A DNA stretch of 64,000 bases from Geodermatophilus pulveris (GTDB lineage: Bacteria; Actinomycetota; Actinomycetes; Mycobacteriales; Geodermatophilaceae): assembly GCF_900188375.1 (NCBI RefSeq), contig NZ_FZOO01000001.1:186001-250000 (forward strand), given 5' to 3'. The translations under genes and the position numbers were made by a program. Position 1 is the first letter of the stretch; every line of letters starts with the position of its first letter. The notes below the pieces were generated by a model, which was not told the DNA's origin, searched no databases, and saw only the letters and a program-made list of their open reading frames with translations. Shown piece by piece: positions 31,414 to 39,740 of this stretch.

Positions 31414-32598
31414 GTGACCACGACCGTGCCCGTGCCCGCGCGGCCGCCCCTGGTGCGCCCGCGGTCGGGGCGGCTGCTGGCCGGCGTCGCCGCGGGGACG
31501 GCGGCGCACCTGCGCACCGACCCGCTGGCCGTCCGGGTCGGCTTCGTCGTGCTCGCCGCCGCGGGCATCGGCGTCGTCGCCTACGCGCTGCTGTGGTTCT
31601 TCATGCCGGTCGCCGACACCGACGCCGACGCCGCCGCGACGCCCGGGGAGGACGAGCCCAGCCGCCGGCAGACCCTCGGCCTCGGCCTGCTGGGCGTCGG
31701 CGCGCTGCTCGCGGTCACCAACCTGGGCACCTGGGGCGGCGGCGACCTGGTCCTCCCGCTGCTGCTCGTCGGTGTCGGGCTGACCGTCATCTGGCGCCAG
31801 CTGGACACCGACCGCACCCTCTCCCGCCCCGGCGTGCGCTGGCTGCTCGCCGGCGGGGTGGCCCTCGGGGTGGCAGGCCTGGTGCTGCTGCTGGCCACCA
31901 CCGGCCAGCTGGCCAACGCCCGCAACGGCTTCAGCGCGACCCTGGTGATCCTGGCCGGCGTCGCGCTGGCCACCGCCCCGCTGTGGCGCCGGCTGCTCGC
32001 CTCGCGCGAGGCCGAGCGCACCGCCCGCGTGCGCTCCGAGGAGCGGGCCGCCGTCGCCGCCCACCTGCACGACTCCGTGCTGCAGACCCTCGCGCTCATC
32101 CAGCGGCACGCCGACGACGCCACCGCGGTGTCCCGGCTGGCCCGCAGCCAGGAGCGCGAGCTGCGCACCTGGCTCTACGAGCCGGCGGCGACCGTGGGCG
32201 GCGGCACCTGGGCGGCGCTGGTGTCCGGCGTGGTCGCCGAGGTCGAGGCCGACCACGCGCTGACCGTCGAGTCGGTGGTCGTGGGCGACGCCCCGCTCGA
32301 CGACGCGCTCACCGCCCTGGCGGCGGCCACCCGGGAGGCGCTGGTCAACGCGGCCAAGCACTCCGGCGCCACCGTCGCCGACCTGTACACCGAGGTGGGC
32401 CCGCAGCGGGTGGCCGTCTTCGTCCGCGACCGCGGCGCCGGGTTCGACCCGGCCACCGTCCCCGGCGACCGGCACGGGCTGCGCGACTCGGTCTCCGGCC
32501 GGCTCGCCCGCCTCGGCGGGACGGCGGTGGTGCGCTCGTCGCCGGGGGAGGGCACCGAGGTGGAGCTGTGCCTGCCGCGGGAGCGGGCGGTGGCGTGA
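31414..32598 (+). CDS. PspC-domain sensor histidine kinase (HisKA_3 type)
   Basis: A 394-residue membrane kinase. A PspC domain (about 12-68) begins it, followed by three or four more membrane segments to about residue 190. The dimerisation helix carries HLHDSVLQTLALIQRH, with His219 the likely phospho-acceptor of the HisKA_3 class. The HATPase region follows with EALVNAAKHSG (N box), RDRGAGFDP and GHGLRDS-type G boxes. The GTG at 31414 lies 7 bases after GACGAT, a possible -10, so the mRNA may be leaderless. The stop overlaps the response regulator start by 4 bases. Confidence 0.92.
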   Translation: MTTTVPVPARPPLVRPRSGRLLAGVAAGTAAHLRTDPLAVRVGFVVLAAAGIGVVAYALLWFFMPVADTDADAAATPGEDEPSRRQTLGLGLLGVGALLAVTNLGTWGGGDLVLPLLLVGVGLTVIWRQLDTDRTLSRPGVRWLLAGGVALGVAGLVLLLATTGQLANARNGFSATLVILAGVALATAPLWRRLLASREAERTARVRSEERAAVAAHLHDSVLQTLALIQRHADDATAVSRLARSQERELRTWLYEPAATVGGGTWAALVSGVVAEVEADHALTVESVVVGDAPLDDALTALAAATREALVNAAKHSGATVADLYTEVGPQRVAVFVRDRGAGFDPATVPGDRHGLRDSVSGRLARLGGTAVVRSSPGEGTEVELCLPRERAVA

Positions 32599-33248
32599 GC
32601 ACCACCGTCTTCCTCGTCGACGACCACGCCATGGTGCGCACGGGCGTGCGCGCCGAGCTCGGCGGTGCGGTGGACGTCGTCGGCGAGGCCGCCGACGTCG
32701 CGGGCGCGGTCGAGGGCATCCGCCGCACCGTGCCCCACGTCGTGCTGCTCGACGTCCACCTGCCCGGCGGCGGGGGCCGGGCGGTGCTGGAGACGCTGCG
32801 GGCCGAGCTGCCCACCGTGCGCTGGCTGGCGCTGTCGGTGTCCGACGCCGCCGAGGACGTCATCGCCGTCATCCGCGCCGGCGCCCGCGGGTACGTCACC
32901 AAGACCATCTCCGGGCCGGACCTGCGCGACGCCGTCGCCCGGGTCGCCGACGGGGACGTGGTGTTCAGCCCGCGGCTGGCCGGGTTCGTGCTCGACGCGT
33001 TCGCCGCGACCCCGTCCGCCCCCCGGCCGGCAGACCCGGCCACCGACCCCGGGCTGGACCTGCTCAGCGCCCGCGAGCGGGAGGTCATGCAGCTGCTGGC
33101 GCGTGGCTACACCTACCGGGAGATCGGCTCGCGGCTGTTCATCTCGGTGAAGACGGTGGAGTCGCACGCCTCCAACGTGCTGCGCAAGCTGCAGCTGTCC
33201 AACCGCAACGAGCTCACCCGCTGGGCGGCCACCAACCGGCTGCTGTGA
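32595..33248 (+). CDS. LuxR/NarL-family response regulator partnering the PspC kinase
   Basis: A 217-residue response regulator. The receiver (1-120) has the acidic pair in FLVDDH, phospho-acceptor Asp53 in LLDVHLPG, and the conserved Lys in YVTKTISG. The C-terminal LuxR HTH (about 150-212) reads SAREREVMQLLARGYTYREIG and SVKTVESHASNVLRKL. The 4-base overlap with the kinase makes the pair certain. Targets probably include the divergent PspC gene, given the palindromes between them. Confidence 0.93.
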   Translation: MSTTVFLVDDHAMVRTGVRAELGGAVDVVGEAADVAGAVEGIRRTVPHVVLLDVHLPGGGGRAVLETLRAELPTVRWLALSVSDAAEDVIAVIRAGARGYVTKTISGPDLRDAVARVADGDVVFSPRLAGFVLDAFAATPSAPRPADPATDPGLDLLSAREREVMQLLARGYTYREIGSRLFISVKTVESHASNVLRKLQLSNRNELTRWAATNRLL

Positions 33249-33251
33249 CAC

Positions 33252-33270
33252 TGCGGTCCTCCGGACCGCA
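33252..33270 (+). terminator. Short hairpin after the response regulator
   Basis: TGCGGTCC and GGACCGCA pair around loop TCC, starting 4 bases after the stop. It may be a first terminator, backed by the larger hairpin at 33317. Confidence 0.55.
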
Positions 33271-33316
33271 CCGCGGTCCGGTGCCGTACCCGGCCTGCGC
33301 GGAGGCCCACCCGCCG

Positions 33317-33350
33317 GCGGGGGCGGGGGACCCCCGGGCCCCGCCCCCGC
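33317..33350. terminator. GC-only hairpin between response regulator and acetamidase genes
   Basis: GCGGGGGCGGGG (33317-33328) pairs with 33339-33350 around a 10-base loop. It lies between converging genes and may act in both directions. Confidence 0.7.
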
Positions 33351-33363
33351 GTCAGCGGAGGAC

Positions 33364-34737
33364 TCAGGCGAAGTGGCTCTTGGGGATGGTGCCGTGCACG
33401 CCGACGGTGCGGTCGACCACCTGGGAGACGGTGAAGTCCACGGCCGCCGAGAGGTAGGCGTAGGCCACCGACCGGTCCATGCCGAGGTCGTGCTGCAGGA
33501 AGTCCAGCGCGTTGACCGTCGCCCGCCGGTTGGCGACGTCGAGGTCGCCGCCCTGCCCGTCGCGCGAGCCGTCCGGGTCCGACAGGCCGATCGGCACCCA
33601 GGCGTCCGGCGTCTCGCCGAAGGGGTACCGGAAGGCGACCGACGGCGCGTCCCCGGAACCGGGCCGGCAGGCGGTGAGCCGGAAGGTGAGCCGCAGCGAG
33701 CCCTCCAGCGCGGTGAGCGCGGCCTCGCCGCTGCCCATGGACATGTGCGGGTCGCCGACGGAGAACAGCGCCCCCTCGGCCACCACGGGCACGTAGAAGG
33801 CCGAGCCCACGGTCAGCAGGTTCACGTCGATGTTGCCGCCGCCCAGCGTGGGCGGGATGGAGTTGACCAGCGGGTCGTCCAGTGCCGGGGCGTCGCTGAC
33901 CGTGGCCACCGCCATGAGCCCGGCGAACGGGGCGACCGGCCAGGACACCGTGCCGCGCCGGCCGCGGGGCAGCGAGGCGACCGTCGTCCCGCCGCGGCCG
34001 GTGGACAGCGGGGTGACGTGCGAGACGTTGCCGTAGCGCTGCGGGTCCCCCGTCGCGCGGCCGTCGGTGCCGACCGGTGGCATGACCTCGGCGAGGCTGA
34101 TGTCCGCCGGCGGGTTCTCGGCGAACTGGCGGGCCAGCGCGCCCTTCCCGTGCCGGCTGGACACGACGCCGTAGGGGACGCGCGGCAGGGCCGTCAGCGG
34201 CTCGATCTTCAGGACGTCGCCGGGCCGGGCGCCCTCGACGTACACGGGCCCGGTGACCACGTGCGGGCCGTCCGCGTCGAAGTCGCGGACGTGCCGGTCG
34301 TACCCCGCGGCCACGGCCACCGCGTCGTCGAGCACCTGCTCGCGCGGCACGCCCCGGCCGGCGAACCACGCGGCCGGGTCGCGGCCCTGGTCCTCCAGGA
34401 CGCCCTCGTGGCTGACCGTGTCCACGGTGATCGTGCCACCCGAGCGGACCCGCGCCACCGGGGCGTCGCCGACGCGCGGCAGGTAGCCCCAGTACACCTC
34501 GTCGGCCCGGGAGGGCAGGTAGACGTCGCCGTCGACCGGACCGCGGCCGGGCTGCAGGACCTCCCCGGGCAGCCGGGTGCGGCTCCTCGGGCCGGCCGCG
34601 GCCGGTGCGGCGGCGGCCACGCCCGCCGCGAGGACCGCGCCGGCCGCCACGGTGGCCCGGACGAACGCGCGGCGCCCCAGCCCCCGTTCCAGCAGCTCGG
34701 CGGCGGCGGCCGGGTGGGGCGGCGGGGTGGGGGTCAC
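33364..34737 (-). CDS. Tat-exported acetamidase/formamidase-family protein
   Basis: A 457-residue protein of the FmdA/AmdA family, which hydrolyses formamide or acetamide to ammonia and the acid. A twin-arginine signal is visible: GRRAFVRATVAAG followed by an Ala-rich hydrophobic stretch and likely cleavage near APAAAG (about residue 48). Family motifs include GDVLKIE, GDPHMSMGSGE and YLSAAVDFTVSQVVDRTVG (19). Most relatives are cytoplasmic, so export is unusual. The GTG at 34737 follows CCAGGAGAG. The substrate outside the membrane is unknown. Confidence 0.85.
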   Translation of the reverse strand: MTPTPPPHPAAAAELLERGLGRRAFVRATVAAGAVLAAGVAAAAPAAAGPRSRTRLPGEVLQPGRGPVDGDVYLPSRADEVYWGYLPRVGDAPVARVRSGGTITVDTVSHEGVLEDQGRDPAAWFAGRGVPREQVLDDAVAVAAGYDRHVRDFDADGPHVVTGPVYVEGARPGDVLKIEPLTALPRVPYGVVSSRHGKGALARQFAENPPADISLAEVMPPVGTDGRATGDPQRYGNVSHVTPLSTGRGGTTVASLPRGRRGTVSWPVAPFAGLMAVATVSDAPALDDPLVNSIPPTLGGGNIDVNLLTVGSAFYVPVVAEGALFSVGDPHMSMGSGEAALTALEGSLRLTFRLTACRPGSGDAPSVAFRYPFGETPDAWVPIGLSDPDGSRDGQGGDLDVANRRATVNALDFLQHDLGMDRSVAYAYLSAAVDFTVSQVVDRTVGVHGTIPKSHFA

Positions 34738-34845
34738 GGGCTCTCCTGGGCGCTCGGGGACGGCGTCCGGTGAGTTCTACGTGGACCGTGTTTCGCCCGT
34801 GCTCTCCCCGGCGGGCCCGGTGTTGCGGCCGGGTTTCGTCCCGGG

Positions 34846-35580
34846 TCAGGCGGTGTGGACGACGTGGAACGCCTCGCCGAGCCGCCCGTCGGGCAGCCCC
34901 ATCCGCCGCCCCGTCTGGCGCATCCAGTCGGTGACGAAGGCCTCGAGGTCGGTCATGTGGCTGACCTGGGTGACGTGGCTCTTGAGCGCGGCGAACTTCA
35001 GCTCGACGACGTCGGTGACGTCGACGACGTGGTCGGCGCGCGGGCTGGCGCCCAGCCACACCTCGGAGACCGTCCAGGCCTCCAGGCCCTCGTCGGCCAG
35101 CAGCTCCGGGAACGCGAACGGGTTGCGGGCGTCGGGGTAGACGGCCCGCAGCGTCGACTCGCCGACGGTCATGTGGTCGGGGTGGCTGGCGCCGATGCGC
35201 TCCCAGAACCGCTCCGGGGAGCTGGTCAGCACCCGCTGCGGGCGGACCTGCCGGATCACCCGGCTGATGTCGCGCCGCAGGTCCAGGGTCAGTTCCAGCC
35301 GGCCGTCGGGGTGGCCGAGGAAGCGCACGTCGGTCACGCCGACCGCCTTGGCGGCTGCCTCCTGCTCGGCCCGCCGCAGCGGCGCCATCTGCTCGCGCGG
35401 GGTGTCGTCGAAACCGCCGGCGTCGCCGTCGGTGACGATGCAGTAGGTCACCTCGGTGCCGGCCGCCGTCCAGGTGGCGACGGTGCCGGCGCTGCCGAAG
35501 TCGACGTCGTCGGGGTGGGCGAGCACGCACAGCGCGCGCTCGACGTGCTCGGCGGGCTTCCGGGGCGGGGGCGCGGTCAC
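34846..35580 (-). CDS. PIG-L family deacetylase
   Basis: A 244-residue zinc-dependent deacetylase of the LmbE/MshB group. The zinc motif LAHPDDVDFG is at about 19-28, HPDG and SHPDHMTVGE follow; in the family the AHPDD Asp is catalytic and the later His completes the zinc site. Substrates in actinobacteria are N-acetylglucosamine conjugates such as mycothiol precursors, but this member could be MshB, Mca or another; context (chorismate mutase, acetamidase) does not decide. Confidence 0.88.
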   Translation of the reverse strand: MTAPPPRKPAEHVERALCVLAHPDDVDFGSAGTVATWTAAGTEVTYCIVTDGDAGGFDDTPREQMAPLRRAEQEAAAKAVGVTDVRFLGHPDGRLELTLDLRRDISRVIRQVRPQRVLTSSPERFWERIGASHPDHMTVGESTLRAVYPDARNPFAFPELLADEGLEAWTVSEVWLGASPRADHVVDVTDVVELKFAALKSHVTQVSHMTDLEAFVTDWMRQTGRRMGLPDGRLGEAFHVVHTA

Positions 35581-35625
35581 GGCTGCCGAGCCTATGCCGG
35601 GCGGCGCCGCCCCATCGGCGGCCTG

Positions 35626-35895
35626 CTAGAGCCGACCCCGGCCCTGGCGCAGCAGCACCATGCCCAGCGCGGCACCCTCGGGGCCGAGGGCGTCCTGGAA
35701 GCGGGCGATCACCCGCTGCTCGCGGGCGAGCGACAGCCGGGTGCCGCCCGCGGTGCGGCGCAGCTCGCCGATCTCCTGCGACACGGCCAGCCGGCGCTGC
35801 ACCAGCGCGATGATCTCGGTGTCGCAGGCGTCGATCTGCCCGCGCAGCTCGGCGATGCGGTCGTCGGCGGCAGCGGTGGGGACGGTCGCGCTCAT
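35626..35895 (-). CDS. Chorismate mutase (AroQ class)
   Basis: A small intracellular AroQ-type mutase of 89 residues that converts chorismate to prephenate for phenylalanine and tyrosine. The first helix has ELRGQIDACDTEIIALVQRR, with the expected Arg, and later EQRVIARF. Length and placement next to pcrA/uvrD1 match mycobacterial Rv0948c, which needs DAHP synthase as an activating partner. The ATG at 35895 follows GGAGG. The 5' region holds a candidate leader peptide and hairpin. Confidence 0.92.
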   Translation of the reverse strand: MSATVPTAAADDRIAELRGQIDACDTEIIALVQRRLAVSQEIGELRRTAGGTRLSLAREQRVIARFQDALGPEGAALGMVLLRQGRGRL

Positions 35896-35942
35896 CGGGT
35901 CCTCCGGGGCGGGGCGGTGGCCGTCGGACCCCGGAGACGACG

Positions 35943-35973
35943 GACGCCCCGGGCTCCTCGGGCCCGGGGCGTC
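35943..35973 (-). terminator. Candidate attenuator hairpin upstream of chorismate mutase
   Basis: A perfect 12-bp stem (GACGCCCCGGGC at 35943-35954 with 35962-35973) with a 7-base loop, 48 bases before the gene. It lies between divergent genes, so it cannot be a normal end-of-gene terminator. Confidence 0.45.
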
Positions 35974-35988
35974 GGTTGCGGCGGTTGC

Positions 35989-36054
35989 TCAGCCAGCGGC
36001 GACGGACACCGGATCCCGGTGGCCGTAGGGAAAGCCGACGGTGGCGAGCAGCAC
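35989..36054 (-). CDS. Possible 21-residue leader peptide (Phe-Pro-Tyr) before chorismate mutase
   Basis: A short minus-strand frame, GTG to TGA, encodes VLLATVGFPYGHRDPVSVAAG... in 21 residues, with adjacent Phe (TTT, a rare codon here) and Tyr. The hairpin at 35943-35973 begins 15 bases after its stop. The arrangement resembles an aromatic amino-acid attenuator. There is no good ribosome binding site and only one Phe and one Tyr codon, so this is tentative. Confidence 0.25.
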   Translation of the reverse strand: MLLATVGFPYGHRDPVSVAAG

Positions 36055-36146
36055 GGCGGCGAGTCTGCCACGGGTGCCGCCGGAGGGGCCAGCCCGGTCC
36101 CCGGGGACGGCGCGGCGCGACGGCGGGGCGTGTCACCCCGTCGAAC

Positions 36147-36152
36147 TACAGT
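36147..36152 (+). promoter_or_regulatory. -10 hexamer TACAGT for leaderless pcrA
   Basis: TACAGT ends 9 bases before the ATG at 36162; no ribosome binding site lies between. Confidence 0.5.
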
Positions 36153-36161
36153 GGTGTCGTC

Positions 36162-38459
36162 ATGAGCAGCGCCCAGCAGGCCCTCCCGGGCACCGCGTCC
36201 CTCCCGCGCTCCGCGACCGGCCAGGTGGGGCGGGAGCTGGACCGGATGCTCGCCGGCCTCAACGGCCCGCAGCGGCAGGCCGTCGTCCACGAGGGCGGCC
36301 CGCTGCTCATCGTCGCCGGCGCCGGCTCGGGCAAGACGCGGGTGCTCACCCACCGCATCGCCTACCTGCTGGGCGCGCGCGGCGTGCAGCCGGGGGAGGT
36401 CCTGGCGATCACCTTCACCAACAAGGCCGCCGGGGAGATGAAGGAGCGGGTCGCCGCCCTGGTCGGCCCGCGCGCCCGCGCGATGTGGGTGTCCACGTTC
36501 CACTCGATGTGCGTGCGCATCCTGCGCGCCGAGGCCGCCAAGCTCGGCATGAAGTCGTCGTTCACCATCTACGACCAGGGCGACTCCGTCCGGCTGATGA
36601 CGATGGTCGCCCGCGACCTGGACCTCGACGCCAAGCGCCACTCCGGCCGCAGCCTGGCCACCCAGGTGTCCAACCTGAAGAACGAGCTGGTCGACGAGGA
36701 GTCGTTCACCCCGGTCACCGCGCCGGAGAAGGTGCTCGCCGAGGCCTACGCGCTCTACCAGCGGCGGCTGCGCGAGGCGCACGCCATGGACTTCGACGAC
36801 CTGATCATGACGACGGTGCACCTGCTGCAGGCCTTCCCCGACGTCGCGGAGCACTACCGCCGGCGCTTCCGCCACGTGCTGGTCGACGAGTACCAGGACA
36901 CCAACCACGCGCAGTACGTGCTGGTCCGCGAGCTGGTCGGCACGGGGGAGGGGCCGGTCCCGCCGGCCGAGCTGTGCGTCGTCGGCGACGCCGACCAGTC
37001 GATCTACGCCTTCCGCGGCGCGACCATCCGCAACATCGACGAGTTCGAGCGCGACTACCCGCAGGCCACCACGGTCCTGCTGGAGCAGAACTACCGCTCC
37101 AGCCAGCGCATCCTGCGGGCGGCCAACCAGGTCATCGCCCGGAACACCGCGCGGCGGCCCAAGAACCTGTGGACCGACGCCGGCGACGGCGAGTTGATCG
37201 AGGGCTACGTCGCGGAGAACGAGCACGACGAGGCGGCCTGGGTCGCCGAGCAGATCGACGCGCTGGTCGACGAGGGGCAGGTCCGGCCCGCCGACATCGC
37301 GGTCTTCTACCGGACCAACAACGCCTCCCGCGTCTTCGAGGAGGTGTTCATCCGCGTCGGCATGCCCTACAAGGTCGTCGGCGGGGTGCGCTTCTACGAG
37401 CGCCGCGAGGTCCGCGACGCGCTGGCCTACCTCAAGCTGGTCGCCAACCCGGCCGACGTGGTGAGCCTGCGCCGGGTCATCAACGTGCCCAAGCGGGGCA
37501 TCGGGGAGAAGGCCGAGTCCTGCATCGAGTCCTTCGCCGACCGGGAGCGGATCGCCTTCGGGTCCGCGCTGCGCCGGTGCTCGGAGGTCACCACGCTGGC
37601 GGCGCGCTCGCTCAAGGCGATCCAGGAGTTCGTCGCGCTGCTGGAGGAGTTCGAGCAGCTGGTCGAGACCGGCTCGGGTCCGGCCGCGCTGCTGGAGAGC
37701 ATCCTGGACCGCACCGGCTACCTCACCGAGCTGCAGGCCAGCACCGACCCGCAGGACGAGGGCCGCGTCGACAACCTCAACGAGCTCATCTCGGTGGCCG
37801 CGGAGTTCGAGGCGGCCAACCCGGGGGGCTCGGTCACCGACTTCCTCGAGCAGGTCTCGCTGGTCGCCGACGCCGACCAGATCCCGGTCGCCGGGGACGA
37901 CGCCGGCGTGGTCACGCTGATGACCCTGCACACCGCCAAGGGCCTGGAGTTCCCGGTCGTCTTCCTCACCGGCATGGAGGACGGCGTCTTCCCGCACCTG
38001 CGCGCCCTCGGGGACCCCCGCGAGCTGGAGGAGGAGCGCCGGCTGGCCTACGTCGGCATCACCCGGGCGCGGCAGCGGCTGTTCCTCTCCCGGGCCACGG
38101 TGCGCACCAGCTGGGGGCAGCCGGCCTACAACCCGCCGTCCCGCTTCCTCGACGAGCTGCCGGGGGACACGGTGCACTGGGCGGGCAAGGAGCCGGTGCC
38201 CGCGCCGAGCACCGGGTACCGCTCGGCGCAGCAGCGGGTCGCGGCCACCGGGCTGTCCACCGGCGGCCTGCGCGGTGGGGCCGGCAACCGGGCGGTGATC
38301 TCCGTCGACGTCGGCGACCGGGTCAGCCACGACGCGTTCGGGCTGGGCACCGTCGTCGAGGTCACCGGTGCCGGCGACAAGGCGCAGGCGACGGTGGACT
38401 TCGGCTCGGGCGGCACCAAGCGCCTCGTCCTGCGCTACGCGCCCCTCGTCAAGCTGTAG
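36162..38459 (+). CDS. pcrA: ATP-dependent DNA helicase PcrA/UvrD1
   Basis: A superfamily 1A helicase of 765 residues, 3'-5' polarity, acting in nucleotide excision repair and replication-fork rescue. Seen in order: LNGPQRQAV (Q motif), GAGSGKTRVLTHRIAY (motif I), TFTNKAAGEMKER (Ia), DEYQDTNHAQY (II), GDADQSIYAFRGA (III), EQNYRSS (IV), TLHTAKGLEFPVV (V), and VGITRARQRLFL (VI). A C-terminal Tudor-like RNA-polymerase-binding domain follows a linker (VSHDAFGLGTVVEV). Its place beside chorismate mutase and the M23 peptidase matches mycobacterial uvrD1. Confidence 0.97.
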   Translation: MSSAQQALPGTASLPRSATGQVGRELDRMLAGLNGPQRQAVVHEGGPLLIVAGAGSGKTRVLTHRIAYLLGARGVQPGEVLAITFTNKAAGEMKERVAALVGPRARAMWVSTFHSMCVRILRAEAAKLGMKSSFTIYDQGDSVRLMTMVARDLDLDAKRHSGRSLATQVSNLKNELVDEESFTPVTAPEKVLAEAYALYQRRLREAHAMDFDDLIMTTVHLLQAFPDVAEHYRRRFRHVLVDEYQDTNHAQYVLVRELVGTGEGPVPPAELCVVGDADQSIYAFRGATIRNIDEFERDYPQATTVLLEQNYRSSQRILRAANQVIARNTARRPKNLWTDAGDGELIEGYVAENEHDEAAWVAEQIDALVDEGQVRPADIAVFYRTNNASRVFEEVFIRVGMPYKVVGGVRFYERREVRDALAYLKLVANPADVVSLRRVINVPKRGIGEKAESCIESFADRERIAFGSALRRCSEVTTLAARSLKAIQEFVALLEEFEQLVETGSGPAALLESILDRTGYLTELQASTDPQDEGRVDNLNELISVAAEFEAANPGGSVTDFLEQVSLVADADQIPVAGDDAGVVTLMTLHTAKGLEFPVVFLTGMEDGVFPHLRALGDPRELEEERRLAYVGITRARQRLFLSRATVRTSWGQPAYNPPSRFLDELPGDTVHWAGKEPVPAPSTGYRSAQQRVAATGLSTGGLRGGAGNRAVISVDVGDRVSHDAFGLGTVVEVTGAGDKAQATVDFGSGGTKRLVLRYAPLVKL

Positions 38460-38549
38460 CGCCGGACCCCGCGTCCGGGAGCTCCCGGTTCACGGCCTGG
38501 TCGGCGTCCCCCGACGAGGCGAGCGGGTGCAGAGGGCCGGAGATCGGCG

Positions 38550-39383
38550 TCAGATGACGACGCCGCGCTCGGCGAGGAACTCCTGCGGGTCGATCGGGCG
38601 GCCGTTCATGCCCCCGCCGTGGATCTGGTAGTGCAGGTGCGGGCCGGTCGACTGGCCCTCGTTGCCGATCGTCGCGATCTGGTCCCCGGCGTGCACCAGG
38701 TCACCGGCCGCGACGTCGTAGTAGCGCATGTGGCCGTAGACGTGCACGTTGCCGTCGGCGTCCTGGATGTAGACGGCGTTGCCGTACCCGGAGGCCCGCC
38801 CGGCGCGGACGACGACCCCGTCGGTGGCCGAGAGGATCGGCGTGCCCAGCGGCCCGGCGAGGTCCAGGCCGTAGTGCATCGTGCCCCAGCGCATGCAGAA
38901 GCAGGTGGTGAGCCGGCCCTGCGTGGGCAGCACGGTCTCGGGCTCGCGGGCCGCGCGGGAGGCGGCCAGCTCGCCGAGCCGGGCCTGGGCCTCGGCCTCG
39001 CTGATGCCCCGGCGCACGCCGGCGTCCTCCATGTCCCCGCTGAAGCCGACCTCGGTGGCGCCCAGGCCGTAGTCGGCGGCGCTCACCGACAGCCCGGCCG
39101 AGTCGGTGCCCAGGGTGCTGGGCACCGCCGCGACCAGCGCGCCGGCGACCAGGGCGGCCAGCCACACCGGCCCGCGGCGGCCCGGCGGGCGGGGCAGCCG
39201 GCGACGCGGCCCGGCGGCGGGCTCGGCGGCCTCCGGTGCGCCGGCGGCGTCCCCTGCCACCACGACGTCCGGTGCGACGGTCGCGCGCGCCCCGGTGCGC
39301 AGGGCGGCGACGGCCTGGGCGGTGGTGGCCTCGCGATCGGTGCTCGGTCGCTCCAGCAGCGCGGGGCCGGTCGAGCGGATCAC
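38550..39383 (-). CDS. M23-family peptidoglycan endopeptidase
   Basis: A 277-residue protein. A basic N-terminal region is followed by one membrane segment (about 71-92), then an extracytoplasmic region with a lysostaphin-type LytM domain (about 155-270). The zinc ligands are visible as HYGLDLAG (His, Asp) and TGPHLHYQIH (HxH). It likely cuts peptide crosslinks or is a regulator of other hydrolases. The GTG at 39383 follows GGAGAAGG. Converges with pcrA; synteny with Rv0950c. Confidence 0.92.
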   Translation of the reverse strand: MIRSTGPALLERPSTDREATTAQAVAALRTGARATVAPDVVVAGDAAGAPEAAEPAAGPRRRLPRPPGRRGPVWLAALVAGALVAAVPSTLGTDSAGLSVSAADYGLGATEVGFSGDMEDAGVRRGISEAEAQARLGELAASRAAREPETVLPTQGRLTTCFCMRWGTMHYGLDLAGPLGTPILSATDGVVVRAGRASGYGNAVYIQDADGNVHVYGHMRYYDVAAGDLVHAGDQIATIGNEGQSTGPHLHYQIHGGGMNGRPIDPQEFLAERGVVI

Positions 39384-39676
39384 GGGGCACCTTCTCCACG
39401 AGTGGTCCCCGGCGGGTGCCGCGGGGCGGCCCGTCGGGGCGACGACGGCTGGGACGTCCGGGGACCTCCGCCGGTGGGTACCGACGCCGTGATCGGACCG
39501 TAACGATCAGTCAGGGCACGGCCGCTCCTGTGGCGGCACCCGCCGGTGTGTCTGCGCCCGGTGGTGCCAGTGGGACCGCTGTGACGGTGCCGCGGTGACG
39601 CCGGGCCGGACCGGTGTGCCGGGCGAGGCAGGAGTGACCGCCGTCCGGAGGCCCCCGCCGCGCACAGTCACGTCCT
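39384..39676. other. Intergenic region upstream of the M23 gene
   Basis: About 290 non-coding bases precede the M23 gene (minus strand), between it and repeat copy C. A GTAACGATC motif lies at 39500-39508 with GTGATC beside it; a similar pair occurs upstream of the CAP-domain gene. I looked for a c-di-AMP (ydaO) riboswitch, often found before such genes, and did not see its conserved blocks. No other structure is evident. Confidence 0.4.
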
Positions 39677-39740
39677 GGACCGGCCTCCTCGCAGGGTCCC
39701 GCCACGAGCCTGCGAGTGGTGGGGGGGAGGAGGTCCTTCT
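39677..39740 (-). repeat. Post-stop structured repeat, copy C (after the lipase gene)
   Basis: Read on the minus strand it starts directly after the lipase TGA: AGAAGGACCTCCTCC, then CCCACCACTCGCAGGCTCGTGG in two parts and CGGGACCCTGCGAGGAGGCCGGTCC. The arms GGACCTCCTC and GAGGAGGCC pair. It closely matches copy F. Confidence 0.55.

Noticed and set aside
33113..36136. A 1007-residue minus-strand frame over the acetamidase, PIG-L and chorismate mutase genes
   Set aside because: A frame shadow of those genes; Arg/Pro-rich with no recognisable domain.
39384..39520. c-di-AMP (ydaO) riboswitch before the M23 peptidase
   Set aside because: Expected by analogy with other actinobacterial wall hydrolases, but its conserved blocks could not be found on the coding strand.
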